Below are positions 1 through 9,322 of a DNA stretch of 64,000 nt, piece by piece. The position numbers were made by a program, and so were the translations under genes. This DNA is from Marvinbryantia formatexigens DSM 14469 (lineage in GTDB: Bacteria; Bacillota; Clostridia; Lachnospirales; Lachnospiraceae): assembly GCF_025148285.1 (NCBI RefSeq), contig NZ_CP102268.1, positions 3,627,501 to 3,691,500 on the forward strand, written 5' to 3'. The notes beneath the pieces were generated by a model, which worked only from the letters and a program-made list of their open reading frames with translations, was not told the origin of the DNA and searched no databases. The stretch's first letter is position 1; the number at the start of each line of letters is the position of its first letter.

Positions 1-1317
<1,317 letters not shown>

Positions 1318-1431
1318 AGGAAAGCCGAAAGGCGGAAGGTCCGGGTAAGAGAGAAGGATGGAGAGATTGTGGTTCCTGTGCGGTTTTGAAGGTACATGGA
1401 AAGAAACAGGGTATCAGAAAAAGGAAGATGG

Positions 1432-1503
1432 TCCTCGATAGCTCAATGGTAGAGCATTCGGCTGTTAACCGAAGGGTTGTTGGTTCGAGCCCAACTCGGG
1501 GAG
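1432..1503 (+). tRNA. tRNA-Asn (GTT)
   Basis: A 72-nt cloverleaf. The acceptor stem TCCTCGA pairs with TCGGGGA (one G-T pair), the T arm is GGTTCGAGCC, and the anticodon loop CTGTTAA gives GTT. It is the first gene of the array after 23S. No CCA is encoded. Confidence 0.95.
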
Positions 1504-1565
1504 TTAAACACCAGGTGTCAGCCGAAGGACACGGAGCTGTCATGTGGTGTTGTTTTTATAAATAA

Positions 1566-1637
1566 GGCTCCATGGTCAAGCGGTTAAGACATCGCCCTTT
1601 CACGGCGGTAACAGGGGTTCAAATCCCCTTGGAGTCA
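1566..1637 (+). tRNA. tRNA-Glu (TTC)
   Basis: A 72-nt cloverleaf with acceptor stem GGCTCCA/TGGAGTC and anticodon loop CTTTCAC (anticodon TTC). Its D arm and T arm closely resemble the isolated tRNA-Glu(CTC) at 23844. No CCA is encoded. Confidence 0.95.
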
Positions 1638-1692
1638 TTTTAGTTGCCATACATCCGAAAGGAGTTGTGATGGCAGGTCCTGTAAGTGTTAT

Positions 1693-1765
1693 GCCGATGT
1701 GGCTCAATTGGCAGAGCAGCTGATTTGTAATCAGCAGGTTATCGGTTCGAGTCCGATCATCGGCT
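1693..1765 (+). tRNA. tRNA-Thr (TGT)
   Basis: A 73-nt cloverleaf with acceptor stem GCCGATG/CATCGGC and anticodon loop TTTGTAA (anticodon TGT). Third gene of the array. Confidence 0.95.
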
Positions 1766-1769
1766 CTTT

Positions 1770-1843
1770 GGACCTTTAGCTCAGTTGGTTAGAGCAACCG
1801 GCTCATAACCGGTCGGTCCTGGGTTCGAGTCCCCGAAGGTCCA
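1770..1843 (+). tRNA. tRNA-Met (CAT), elongator-type
   Basis: A 74-nt cloverleaf with acceptor stem GGACCTT/AAGGTCC, anticodon stem ACCGG/CCGGT and loop CTCATAA (anticodon CAT). The paired first acceptor base argues against initiator tRNA. A CAT anticodon could also be the lysidine-modified tRNA-Ile2, which in bacilli has a very similar acceptor stem. The sequence alone does not settle it; elongator Met is preferred. It starts 4 nt after tRNA-Thr. Confidence 0.85.
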
Positions 1844-1864
1844 TTTAACAAAATAAAAAGATTT

Positions 1865-1938
1865 GGCCCAGTGGCTCAGTTGGTTAGAGCGTCGCCCTGT
1901 CACGGCGAAGGTCGTCGGTTCGAGTCCGATCTGGGTCG
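1865..1938 (+). tRNA. tRNA-Asp (GTC)
   Basis: A 74-nt cloverleaf with acceptor stem GGCCCAG/CTGGGTC (one G-T) and anticodon loop CTGTCAC (anticodon GTC). Discriminator G, as expected for Asp. Confidence 0.95.
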
Positions 1939-1970
1939 TTTGCATATATGTTATATATGCGAGAAGATAT

Positions 1971-2043
1971 GGGATCTTAGCTCAGCTGGGAGAGCATCTG
2001 CCTTACAAGCAGAGGGTCATAGGTTCGAGCCCTATAGGTCCCA
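1971..2043 (+). tRNA. tRNA-Val (TAC)
   Basis: A 73-nt cloverleaf with acceptor stem GGGATCT/AGGTCCC and anticodon loop CTTACAA (anticodon TAC). Confidence 0.95.
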
Positions 2044-2118
2044 TTTTCTACAGTTAAATATTCTGCAGCGGTCGTCAGAAGAATGTTGGGCATATAGCTG
2101 CAGAAAAATAATGATTTT

Positions 2119-2202
2119 GCGGGTATGGTGGAATAGGCAGACACAAGAGACTTAAAATCTCTCGGGGGCAACTCCGTGCCGGTTCAAGTCCGGCTACCCG
2201 CA
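2119..2202 (+). tRNA. tRNA-Leu (TAA)
   Basis: An 84-nt class II tRNA with a long variable arm. Acceptor stem GCGGGTA/TACCCGC; anticodon loop CTTAAAA gives TAA. It is the last gene of the array and is followed at once by a terminator hairpin. Confidence 0.95.
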
Positions 2203-2204
2203 CT

Positions 2205-2229
2205 AAAAAACGTCCATTGGACGTTTTTG
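2205..2229 (+). terminator. Rho-independent terminator of the rRNA/tRNA operon
   Basis: Hairpin ACGTCC-ATT-GGACGT followed by TTTTT, 3 nt after tRNA-Leu. It is flanked by A and T runs, so it could also work on the other strand. Confidence 0.85.
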
Positions 2230-2248
2230 TCGTGTGCCAGGCAACGAA

Positions 2249-2285
2249 AAAAGCTTTGTAACCGGAGGGATTTACAAAGCTTTTT
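2249..2285 (+). terminator. second terminator hairpin after the tRNA array
   Basis: Inverted repeat AAGCTTTGTAA / TTTACAAAGCTT with a loop of about 8 nt and a following T run. It lies between the first terminator and the PaaK-like gene, so the array appears doubly terminated. The same stem type (AAGCTTTACAAATC / GATTTGCAGAGCTT) recurs after tRNA-Glu at 23923. Confidence 0.75.
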
Positions 2286-2315
2286 ATCATATACAGGGAA
2301 GAAGAGGGAGCTTTT

Positions 2316-3626
2316 ATGAAGCTGCATCTGCAAAAGAAACTGATTAATCTGACAACCTTTTATTATCTGCTGATACTGGAGAGGGATTTTTCCAAAAATC
2401 CGCGGAAACGAAAAAAGAAGCAGAATGAGAATGTGCACAGGCTGATGAAGGCGGCATATGAAATTCCGTTTTACCGGAAACGGTTTGAGGAGCATCACCT
2501 CACAACGGAGGACTTCCACTGTGCGGAGGATCTGGCTAAATTCCCGGTGCTCACAAAGGCGGAGCTGCGGGAATGGATGAAGGAATTATATGAAGCGAAT
2601 CCTGGAAAAAGGGATAGCTGGGATGCTACCAGCACAAGCGGTTCCACCGGCGTTCCGCTTACCCTCTATCAGTCGCAGCGGGAACATGCCTGCGCAAATG
2701 CAAGCTGGATACGCATTCTGATGAGCTTTGGCTATAAACCCTTTACCGGGAAAATGGTATCTTTTGAGTCAAGCTATCGCGCAGAGAAGAAAAAGAAGGA
2801 CTCTGTTCTGCAGAATCTCGGTATTCTGCGCCGGCGGATTATTTCCGAAAAACGCTGTGTGGGCGACGGGACTGCCGATGTCATCCGTGAGTTGAATGAG
2901 TATGCCCCGGATCTGATCTGTCTGCGCAAAAACTGCATTGTCCGCATTGCGCTGTATGCACAGCAGCATAAGCTGAAGGTGCAAAAGCCGAAGTGGTATA
3001 TTCCTGTCAGCGAGATGGTCGATGAGGTGACGCGGCAGATTCTTGAGAAAACCTTTGGTCCGGGGCTGGTAGACTGCTATGGAAGCGATGAGACGGGCAG
3101 CTGCCTGGTAAAGCGTCCTGGAAAAGATTACTACGATTTATGCTGCGATACGCATGTGGTCAACATCTATGACAGTGAGAACCACCTGGCGGATGACGGA
3201 CGGATGATCTTAACACCGCTTTATAAGACCGATTTTCCGTTGATCAATTACGATATCGGAGACACGGCATCCTCCTATATGAAGGACGGCATCCGCTATG
3301 TTACGACGATCCACGGGCGTCTGAACGATATGGTAAAGCATGAAAACGGGGAGGATACCTCTGTCCTGGAGCTGCGAAAGATTCCAAACGGGATTACCGG
3401 AATCGCCCAGTTCCGCTATGTGCAGGAGACTTACCATGATCTGCGTGTCGAGCTGGTGCGTGATCCGCAGGATAAGACGCACAGCCGGGAGGAAATAGCC
3501 GGCTTTTTCCGCAGCCGTCTGAAAGAGCTCTTTGGGGATGAATTCCGCATAGAGGTGATCTGGCTGGACGTTATCCCGCCGGATCCAAACGGAAAGCTGC
3601 GGTGTTTCGTCTGCAATGTAAAATAA
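2316..3626 (+). CDS. phenylacetate-CoA ligase / CapK-family adenylate-forming enzyme
   Basis: A 436-residue cytoplasmic protein of the PaaK/CapK branch of adenylate-forming enzymes. The ATP-binding signature TSGSTGVPLTLY lies near residue 107. Later motifs CYGSDETG and NYDIGDTA match the acyl-adenylate core, and a C-terminal Lys-containing lid region follows. PaaK relatives activate an aryl or acyl acid as the AMP ester and then the thioester; CapK-like members sit in polysaccharide loci and have unknown acids. No pathway neighbours are present, so the substrate cannot be named. The gene stands alone between terminators. ATG at 2316 follows a GGAAGAAGAGGGAG site. Confidence 0.85.
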   Translation: MKLHLQKKLINLTTFYYLLILERDFSKNPRKRKKKQNENVHRLMKAAYEIPFYRKRFEEHHLTTEDFHCAEDLAKFPVLTKAELREWMKELYEANPGKRDSWDATSTSGSTGVPLTLYQSQREHACANASWIRILMSFGYKPFTGKMVSFESSYRAEKKKKDSVLQNLGILRRRIISEKRCVGDGTADVIRELNEYAPDLICLRKNCIVRIALYAQQHKLKVQKPKWYIPVSEMVDEVTRQILEKTFGPGLVDCYGSDETGSCLVKRPGKDYYDLCCDTHVVNIYDSENHLADDGRMILTPLYKTDFPLINYDIGDTASSYMKDGIRYVTTIHGRLNDMVKHENGEDTSVLELRKIPNGITGIAQFRYVQETYHDLRVELVRDPQDKTHSREEIAGFFRSRLKELFGDEFRIEVIWLDVIPPDPNGKLRCFVCNVK

Positions 3627-3644
3627 GTGTAATAAAAGTAATGG

Positions 3645-3710
3645 AAATACCCCGTATCCGCCGCCAGCCGGAGAATATCTTCCGGCTGACAGATGGTACG
3701 GGGTATTTTT
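3645..3710. terminator. bidirectional terminator between the PaaK-like gene and htpG
   Basis: Outer stem AATACCCCGTA/TACGGGGTATT encloses an inner hairpin CAGCCGGA/TCCGGCTG; T runs flank it in both directions. It lies exactly between two convergent genes. Confidence 0.85.
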
Positions 3711-3724
3711 ACAGGAACCAGGTA

Positions 3725-5878
3725 TTATGCCTCTGCCTTTGTCAGCAGCATCATGATCTCATTGCTGCGCGCGATGAATTTTGTCATCGCATCCGGTGAG
3801 AGCGGAGCATGGCTGAGCATCGCGAGGTCGTAAAGCTGTTCGCACATCATCGGAACATGCTCTGAATCTTTGTTATTCAGGATGTACTGTACCAGTGCGT
3901 TGTTTGCATTTAATACCAGCGTCTCCGAACCGCCGAACATATCCGGGTCCATGCCGTACATATTGTACATCTTCATCATTTCCTGCATACGGCGTGTTTC
4001 CTCGGAGAGCGTAATCATGGAAGAAACATTTTCATTTTTCAGCTTTTCCACCTTTACCTCCAGCTTGTCTTTGCCAAGCGCCTTGCGGAAAATATCGGTA
4101 AGCGTATCCGTGGTTTCCTTCAGCTCCTCCTCAGAGGTCTCCTCCTTAAAGGAATCGGTTACGTCGGCATCGATACGCTGGAAATGCACGTTCTCTTTTT
4201 TCTGCTCCACATGCGTGATAAACGGAGAATCAATATTGTGCTTCAGAATCGCGGCATCCAGCCCCGCTTCCTTAAACATGTTGATATACTGGCTCTGCTG
4301 TACCTCATCTGTTACATAATAAAGTGTTGTCTTTGGCGGCTCTTTCTCTTCGTCATCGGCGGAAGCGTCGTCTTTTTCCGCACTGGAATCAGCGGATGTG
4401 TCAGCACTGTCTTCTGCACTGGCATCAGCGGCCTTTTCAGCATCGCTTTCCGTTGCGGTATCCGCTGCGTTTTCATCAGCCGCACTGTCTTCTGCCTTCT
4501 GGTTTTCTTTGATAAAATCGTCCAGTGTGAGATATTTGCCGTCCAGGTTCTTAACCAGGATATAATCCATCATACGGTCGCTGAACTTGCTGTCCTTCAG
4601 ACAGCCATATTTGATAAACGGACTGATATCGTCCCAGTATTTTTCGTAGCTCTCGCGGTCTGTCTTGCACATGCCGCTCAGCTTGTCCGCAACCTTCTTG
4701 CTGATGTAATCAGAAATCTTCTTGACAAAACCGTCATTCTGCAGCGCGCTTCTGGAAACATTCAGCGGCAGGTCCGGGCAGTCGATAACACCCTTTAAGA
4801 GCATCAGAAACTCCGGAATGACTTCCTTGATGTTGTCAGCGATAAATACCTGGTTGTTATACAGCTTGATGGTTCCCTCTATGGAGTCGTATTCCGTGTT
4901 AATCTTCGGGAAATAAAGGATTCCTTTCAGATTGAACGGATAGTCCATGTTCAGATGGATCCAGAACAGCGGCTCCTTATAGTCCATAAATACCTTGCGG
5001 TAAAATTCCAGATACTCCTCCTTTGTACACTCATTCGGGTGCTTTGTCCAGAGCGGGGTAGTATCGCTGATGGAGACCGGACGTTTTTTAATCTTTACCT
5101 TTTCCTGGGCGGGGGAGACCTCTACGACCTCTTTCTCGCCGTTTTCATTTTCTTTTTCTTCTGTCTTTGCATCCTCGTGGATGTACTCGATTACCTCGTC
5201 ATCCTCGCGCAGTTCCTCTTTCAGAATTGTCTCATACTGTGGTTCCGCGTCGGTATTCGTAAGGAAGATTTCAACCGGCATGAAGGAGCAGTATTTTTCC
5301 AGAACCTCGCGCACACGGTACTCGTTGGCAAATTCCAGACTTTCCTCGTTGAGGAACAGTGTGATCTCAGTACCGATGTCTGTCCGGCTGCCTTCACCGA
5401 TGGTGTACTGTGTGCCGCCGTCGCACTCCCAGTGAACCGGAGCCGCTCCTTCTTTATAGGAGAGGGTGTCGATGTGCACCTCGTCGGCTACCATGAAAGC
5501 GGAATAGAAGCCGAGACCGAAATGACCGATAATTTCATCGCCGTTGGCGTTGTCCTTATATTTTTCCAGAAAGTCTGTTGCGCCGGAGAACGCAATCTGT
5601 GTGATATATTCTTCGACCTCGTCGGCTGTCATACCAAGACCGGTATCGATAAATTTCAGGGTTTTTTCCTTGGGATTTACAACGACGTCAATCTTGTTTT
5701 TGTAGCCGTCCGGGAATGTGAATTCGCCCATCAGAGCCAGTTTTTTCAGCTTTGTGATGGCATCGCATCCGTTGGAGACCAGCTCGCGCATAAAAATGTC
5801 GTGGTCGGAATACAGCCATTTTTTGATAATCGGGAATATGTTTTCGCTGTTAATAGAAAGATTGCCTGTTTTGCTCAT
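3725..5878 (-). CDS. htpG: molecular chaperone HtpG (Hsp90 family) with a long acidic insert
   Basis: Hsp90-type chaperone that uses ATP-driven N-domain dimerisation to remodel client proteins in the cytoplasm. The N-terminal GHKL ATPase is clear: NSENIF start, ELVSNGCDAITK helix, DTGLGM, and GHFGLGFYSAFMV lid. Middle and C-terminal domains follow. At 717 residues it is about 90 longer than usual. Extra length lies in a charged linker near 233-266 and in an Ala/Asp/Glu/Ser tract near 460-515 that is low in complexity. A GAGGTG site precedes ATG at 5878. A consensus promoter and a CIRCE operator lie upstream, which implies HrcA control. Confidence 0.97.
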   Translation of the reverse strand: MSKTGNLSINSENIFPIIKKWLYSDHDIFMRELVSNGCDAITKLKKLALMGEFTFPDGYKNKIDVVVNPKEKTLKFIDTGLGMTADEVEEYITQIAFSGATDFLEKYKDNANGDEIIGHFGLGFYSAFMVADEVHIDTLSYKEGAAPVHWECDGGTQYTIGEGSRTDIGTEITLFLNEESLEFANEYRVREVLEKYCSFMPVEIFLTNTDAEPQYETILKEELREDDEVIEYIHEDAKTEEKENENGEKEVVEVSPAQEKVKIKKRPVSISDTTPLWTKHPNECTKEEYLEFYRKVFMDYKEPLFWIHLNMDYPFNLKGILYFPKINTEYDSIEGTIKLYNNQVFIADNIKEVIPEFLMLLKGVIDCPDLPLNVSRSALQNDGFVKKISDYISKKVADKLSGMCKTDRESYEKYWDDISPFIKYGCLKDSKFSDRMMDYILVKNLDGKYLTLDDFIKENQKAEDSAADENAADTATESDAEKAADASAEDSADTSADSSAEKDDASADDEEKEPPKTTLYYVTDEVQQSQYINMFKEAGLDAAILKHNIDSPFITHVEQKKENVHFQRIDADVTDSFKEETSEEELKETTDTLTDIFRKALGKDKLEVKVEKLKNENVSSMITLSEETRRMQEMMKMYNMYGMDPDMFGGSETLVLNANNALVQYILNNKDSEHVPMMCEQLYDLAMLSHAPLSPDAMTKFIARSNEIMMLLTKAEA

Positions 5879-5926
5879 ATACTATCACCTCATCTAAAAT
5901 TTGCAATTCTTTATGGAATTATGGAT

Positions 5927-5955
5927 AGTATAATACCAGTCAGATAGAATGTCAA
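5927..5955 (-). promoter_or_regulatory. sigma-A promoter of htpG
   Basis: Read on the minus strand: TTGACA (complement of 5950-5955), a 17-nt spacer, then TATACT (complement of 5927-5932). The transcript would start about 40 nt before the htpG start codon. Confidence 0.85.
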
Positions 5956-5962
5956 GAAAAAA

Positions 5963-5989
5963 TTAGCACTCATTTTAGGTGAGTGCTAA
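5963..5989. promoter_or_regulatory. CIRCE operator (HrcA binding site)
   Basis: A perfect TTAGCACTC-N9-GAGTGCTAA inverted repeat, the established binding site of the heat-shock repressor HrcA. It lies 7 bp upstream of the htpG -35 box rather than over the start site, and it touches the stop codon of the upstream DUF5721 gene. Confidence 0.95.
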
Positions 5990-6483
5990 CAGAAAGCGAT
6001 GTCCTGTTTTTGCAGGAATTTTCTGACCAGTCCGTCCCAGGTATGCTCCAGGGTTTTATCCAGCGTGAAGAACCGCAATGCGGAGCCGGTCGTGCAGGTC
6101 AGCGTCCCCTGGCAAAAATGCAGGTTCAGAAAAAGTCCGTCAATATCCGACGGATTGATTGCGAGCTGCGCCTGGGCGAGCAGCTTTTCGACATTTGCCG
6201 GGGAAAGGCGGAAAACGATTTTAAATTCCAGAGGCGTGTGTTTTCCACGGATAAGCTGCAGGCAAAAGGGACGCACCTGGCGCCAGAAGGACCAGGATTG
6301 CTGCGACAGCCCCTGTGTATCCAGCTCCTCCGAAGAATAGTAATCCTTCTGCAGGCTCCCATCAATATGGAAGGTATTAAATGTAACAAAAACGGCCTCC
6401 GATAACTGAAAGGCATCGAAGGAATCTCCCAGAAAAAGCTTATTCATAAAAGTCTTTACTTCTGTAATCTGCAGGGCAAGCAT
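5986..6483 (-). CDS. DUF5721 family protein
   Basis: A 165-residue protein of unknown function that resembles the DUF5721 family found in Lachnospiraceae; the opening MLALQITEVKTFMNKLFLG is typical. There is no signal peptide, membrane segment or recognisable catalytic motif. The longer reading frame extends to 6573, but AGGTGG six bases before the ATG at 6483 fixes the start. It lies upstream of htpG on the same strand, and its stop codon abuts the CIRCE element. Family assignment is from memory of the N-terminal pattern. Confidence 0.75.
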   Translation of the reverse strand: MLALQITEVKTFMNKLFLGDSFDAFQLSEAVFVTFNTFHIDGSLQKDYYSSEELDTQGLSQQSWSFWRQVRPFCLQLIRGKHTPLEFKIVFRLSPANVEKLLAQAQLAINPSDIDGLFLNLHFCQGTLTCTTGSALRFFTLDKTLEHTWDGLVRKFLQKQDIAFC

Positions 6484-6639
6484 AAATATCCACCTCGTAT
6501 CGGAAAAATCTGTGCGCGCAAGGGCAAAAGGCTGCCGGGGCGGCAGACCTGATTTGCGAAGCTCAGGCGTCACACCAATAGTATATAATAGAAAGTTTTA
6601 AATGGAAAGTAGAAAAAGCTTTTCAAATGGAAATATATG

Positions 6640-6648
6640 TGCTATGAT
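6640..6648 (+). promoter_or_regulatory. extended -10 promoter candidate for the DegV gene
   Basis: TGC-TATGAT, an extended -10 element about 49 nt before the DegV start codon. No good -35 box is visible. Confidence 0.4.
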
Positions 6649-6696
6649 GATGTAGTATTAAAAACTACGTTGCTTTTTTCAGGAGGTTTTGTTAGC

Positions 6697-7536
6697 ATGA
6701 GCTATAAAGTGGTAATCGACAGTTGCGGAGAATTAACCGGTAACATGAAAAAGGACGGTCATTTTGAGAGTGTCCCGCTTACCATAAATGTGGATGATTT
6801 TGTAATTATAGATGATGAAACGTTCGACCAGGCGGATTTCCTGGCGCGCGTTGCGGCAAGTCCGGAGTGTCCGAAGTCCGCCTGTCCGTCACCGGAGGCA
6901 TATAAAAATGCGTTCGACTGCGGAGCGGAGCACGTATATGCCGTCACGCTGTCTGCGGAGCTGAGCGGCTCCTACAACAGCGCGGTTCTCGGAAAGAATC
7001 TGTTCCTGGAGGAGCATCCGGATAAGAAGGCATATGTGTTTAATTCCTGCTCGGCGTCCATCGGAGAGACGCTGATTGGTCTGAAAATCCAGGAGTGCGA
7101 GGAAGCCGGGATGCCCTTCGAGGAAGTTGTAAAGACGGTGGAAGCCTACATCGCCAGGAAAAAGACGTATTTCGTTCTGGAAACACTGGAGACGCTGCGC
7201 AAGAACGGGCGTTTGAGTACAATGAAGGCGTTTCTGGCAACTGCCCTGAAGATTAAGCCGGTAATGCACGGCACACAGGAGGGCACCATCGAGCAGCTTG
7301 CGCAGGTGCGCGGAATCAACAAGGCGCTGGTAAAGATGGTGGAGATTCTGGTGCAGCAGGCGGAGCATACGGAAGAGCGGATTCTCGCCATTTCCCACTG
7401 CAACTGCCCGGAGCGGGCGCAGATGGTAAAGGATGCCATCCTGGAGAAAATTAAGGTAAAGGATACGATCGTGCTGGATACCCGCGGTATCAGCAGCATG
7501 TATGCAAGCGACGGCGGCGTCATCGTTGTATTATAA
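6697..7536 (+). CDS. DegV family fatty-acid-binding protein
   Basis: A 279-residue DegV/FakB-type protein. The family binds a fatty acid between two domains; FakB members present it to the kinase FakA for phosphorylation and phospholipid synthesis. Seen here: N-terminal VVIDSCGEL, the first-domain segment VTLSAELSGSYNSA that lines the ligand head-group pocket, and the ETLETLRKNGRLS block typical of DegV. Length matches the family. The upstream in-frame ATG at 6637 is rejected because AGGAGG sits just before the ATG at 6697. No FakA gene is in the window, so the ligand and partner are inferred. Confidence 0.92.
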   Translation: MSYKVVIDSCGELTGNMKKDGHFESVPLTINVDDFVIIDDETFDQADFLARVAASPECPKSACPSPEAYKNAFDCGAEHVYAVTLSAELSGSYNSAVLGKNLFLEEHPDKKAYVFNSCSASIGETLIGLKIQECEEAGMPFEEVVKTVEAYIARKKTYFVLETLETLRKNGRLSTMKAFLATALKIKPVMHGTQEGTIEQLAQVRGINKALVKMVEILVQQAEHTEERILAISHCNCPERAQMVKDAILEKIKVKDTIVLDTRGISSMYASDGGVIVVL

Positions 7537-7657
7537 GAAAAAGATATCCTGATATTTTATAAAAAAAGACGTGTGTTTTTTGAAAAACTATGTTACACTA
7601 GTAAGCAGGATAAGCAGATGCTTACGAGAAAGAATGTAAGATAGAGGAGAATGGCAT

Positions 7658-8131
7658 ATGAGTCAGGCAAAGGTAGACCGCTATAAGCAGCAGAAGGCGA
7701 ACCGTCAGAAAATCATGAAGAAAGAAAAAAGAGAGCGGATGCTCTGGAGGATTGGCGGTTATGTGGTACTGCTGGTTTTAGTGTGCTGGATTGGCGTTTC
7801 CGCCTACAACAGCTTCCACGTGGAGACAAGAAAATTCTACGATGCAGATACTACGGCTATCGATACGTATCTGAGTGATCTGACTGCGGCGGATGATACT
7901 GCAGAAGCGGCGGATGAGGATGTCGCAGCGGATGATACTGCAGAAGCGGCGGATGAGGATGTCGCAGCGGAGGACGCTGCAGAAGCGGCGGATGAGGATG
8001 TCGCGGCAGAGGATGCAGATGCGGCTGCGGAGGACGACGCATCAGCAGAGGAAGCAGACGCGGCGGCAGAGGCGGATACTGCGGCGGAGAGCGCTGCAGA
8101 GCAGGATACAGCGGAAGCTGCTACAGAATAA
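7658..8131 (+). CDS. small membrane-anchored protein with acidic Ala/Asp/Glu repeat tail
   Basis: A 157-residue protein I do not recognise. It has a basic N-terminus (residues 1-29), one hydrophobic segment (about 31-50), a short spacer, then a low-complexity tail made almost only of Ala, Asp, Glu and Thr. By the positive-inside rule the tail faces outward. The tail contains three 13-residue copies encoded by an exact-period 39-bp tandem repeat (7889-8005). AGAGGAG precedes the ATG. A hairpin terminator follows the stop, so read-through into the LRR gene is probably partial. Confidence 0.7.
   Translation: MSQAKVDRYKQQKANRQKIMKKEKRERMLWRIGGYVVLLVLVCWIGVSAYNSFHVETRKFYDADTTAIDTYLSDLTAADDTAEAADEDVAADDTAEAADEDVAAEDAAEAADEDVAAEDADAAAEDDASAEEADAAAEADTAAESAAEQDTAEAATE
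7889..8005 (+). repeat. three tandem copies of a 39-bp coding repeat
   Basis: Copies at 7889-7927, 7928-7966 and 7967-8005. The first two are identical; the third differs at a few bases. Each encodes a 13-residue unit of Ala, Asp, Glu, Thr and Val. Copy-number change would keep the frame. Confidence 0.9.
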
Positions 8132-8143
8132 GAAAAAGCATAT

Positions 8144-8175
8144 GCGCCCGGTTCTGCCGGGCGCGATTCTTTTTC
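8144..8175 (+). terminator. intercistronic terminator hairpin
   Basis: GCGCCCGG-TTCTG-CCGGGCGC followed by GATTCTTTTTCT, between the acidic-tail gene and the LRR gene. The T run is slightly offset, so it may act as a partial attenuator. Confidence 0.7.
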
Positions 8176-8199
8176 TGTGGAGATTCCGGGAGGTGGCTT

Positions 8200-9108
8200 A
8201 TGGAAATTATCAGCCGTACAGAAAATGATCAGGTGATAGTGACGCGCTGTCTGGGAACGGAGCAGCGCGTTGCTCTGCCGGAGCAGATAGACGGGCTGCC
8301 GGTGACAGCCCTGGAGGATTATGCGTTCTCTCCCGCAAAGCCCCAGGCGGATGAAGAAACGGCAATCTGCGGGGAAAAGCTGCTGGAGATACGACTTCCG
8401 CAGGAGATGCGCAGAATCGGCGGCTATGCATTTTATGGATGCCGGCGGCTGGAGCGCATGACGCTGTATCACCGGACGGAGGATATTGCGGGAGGAGCTT
8501 TTACCGGCTGCTACCGGCTGCGGGAGCTGTATGTGTATATGCAGGATGCCTGGGGATATTGTCTGAAGGATATTGTCAGCGAGCTGCGCCAGGAGCTGCG
8601 GGTAACGCTGGATTACGGGAACGGGAAAGCCGCCATGCTGCTGTTTCCGGAATATTATGAGGAAGCGGTGGAAAATACGCCGGCGCGGATTCTGGAAACG
8701 CATTTTCACGGCTCCGGCTATCATTACCGGCAGTGTTTCCGCGACGGGGAGCTGAATTTCCAGGAATATGACAGGTTATTCGGGGAAGCGGCGGCATGGG
8801 AGAGCGTTGATTTCTGTATCGAGCTGTGTCTGCTGAGGCTTCGGTACCCTTACCGGCTTTCGGAGGATGCCGGCGGAATCTACCAGGCATGGCTGATGGA
8901 GCACCGGAGAGAGGCGGCTTCGTGGTGTCTGGCATTTGAGCAACAGGAGGCGCTGGAATATCTCTGTACCTTTATCGACTGGAGCGCGCAGGAGCTGGAG
9001 GAGCTGATACGGGAGGCGAACGAAGGAAACCGTATGGAGAGCCAGAGCTTTCTGATGGATTATAAATACCGCAGCCGGAAGCGGAGCGTGCAGAGCTTTG
9101 AACTGTGA
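8200..9108 (+). CDS. leucine-rich-repeat (BspA-like) protein, N-terminal LRR with unknown C-terminus
   Basis: A 302-residue protein. Residues about 1-125 show LRR_5/BspA-type repeats: spaced LPEQIDGLPVTALEDYAF, LPQEMRRIGGYAFYGC and IAGGAFTGCYRLRELYV. The C-terminal half (about 130-300) is helical, rich in Trp, Tyr and Glu, and not recognised. There is no signal peptide, so it is probably cytoplasmic, unlike secreted BspA proteins. GGGAGG precedes the ATG. It is followed by a VWA-like protein and a MoxR-type AAA+ ATPase on the same strand; this suggests it could be an adaptor or substrate of that pair, which is inference. Confidence 0.75.
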   Translation: MEIISRTENDQVIVTRCLGTEQRVALPEQIDGLPVTALEDYAFSPAKPQADEETAICGEKLLEIRLPQEMRRIGGYAFYGCRRLERMTLYHRTEDIAGGAFTGCYRLRELYVYMQDAWGYCLKDIVSELRQELRVTLDYGNGKAAMLLFPEYYEEAVENTPARILETHFHGSGYHYRQCFRDGELNFQEYDRLFGEAAAWESVDFCIELCLLRLRYPYRLSEDAGGIYQAWLMEHRREAASWCLAFEQQEALEYLCTFIDWSAQELEELIREANEGNRMESQSFLMDYKYRSRKRSVQSFEL

Positions 9109-9187
9109 CGTGCAGCATAAAGCGGTCACAAAAGCCGCAAAAGAAGCGGAATCACTCTGGTCGGTGCTAAACGGCCACCGGCACACA

Positions 9188-9270
9188 GCATCGCCAAATG
9201 CTCGTGCCCTGAAGGACTAGCCCTTGCAGGGCGTCGCAGGCACGGCACCTGGTTCATTGTTCGCGGGAAT
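9188..9270 (+). repeat. dispersed 83-bp intergenic repeat, copy 1
   Basis: This stretch is a near-identical reverse complement of 38685-38768. It contains nested inverted repeats (CGTGCC/GGCACG around GCCCT/AGGGC), so it can fold into a hairpin. It occupies the gap before the VWA-like gene. Confidence 0.85.
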
Positions 9271-9322
9271 AAAACAGCTCCGGCGGCTGAAGGAACCGGC
9301 TGGGGAGAGGGGAGGAAAGCGT

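Noticed and set aside
1770-1843. tRNA with CAT anticodon as initiator tRNA-fMet
   Set aside because: The first acceptor base pair is intact (G-C), unlike initiator tRNA; elongator Met or Ile2 remain.
1863-2290. Frames over the tRNA-Asp/Val/Leu genes, including peptides with SWLERRP-like sequence
   Set aside because: These are the well-known false translations of tRNA genes.
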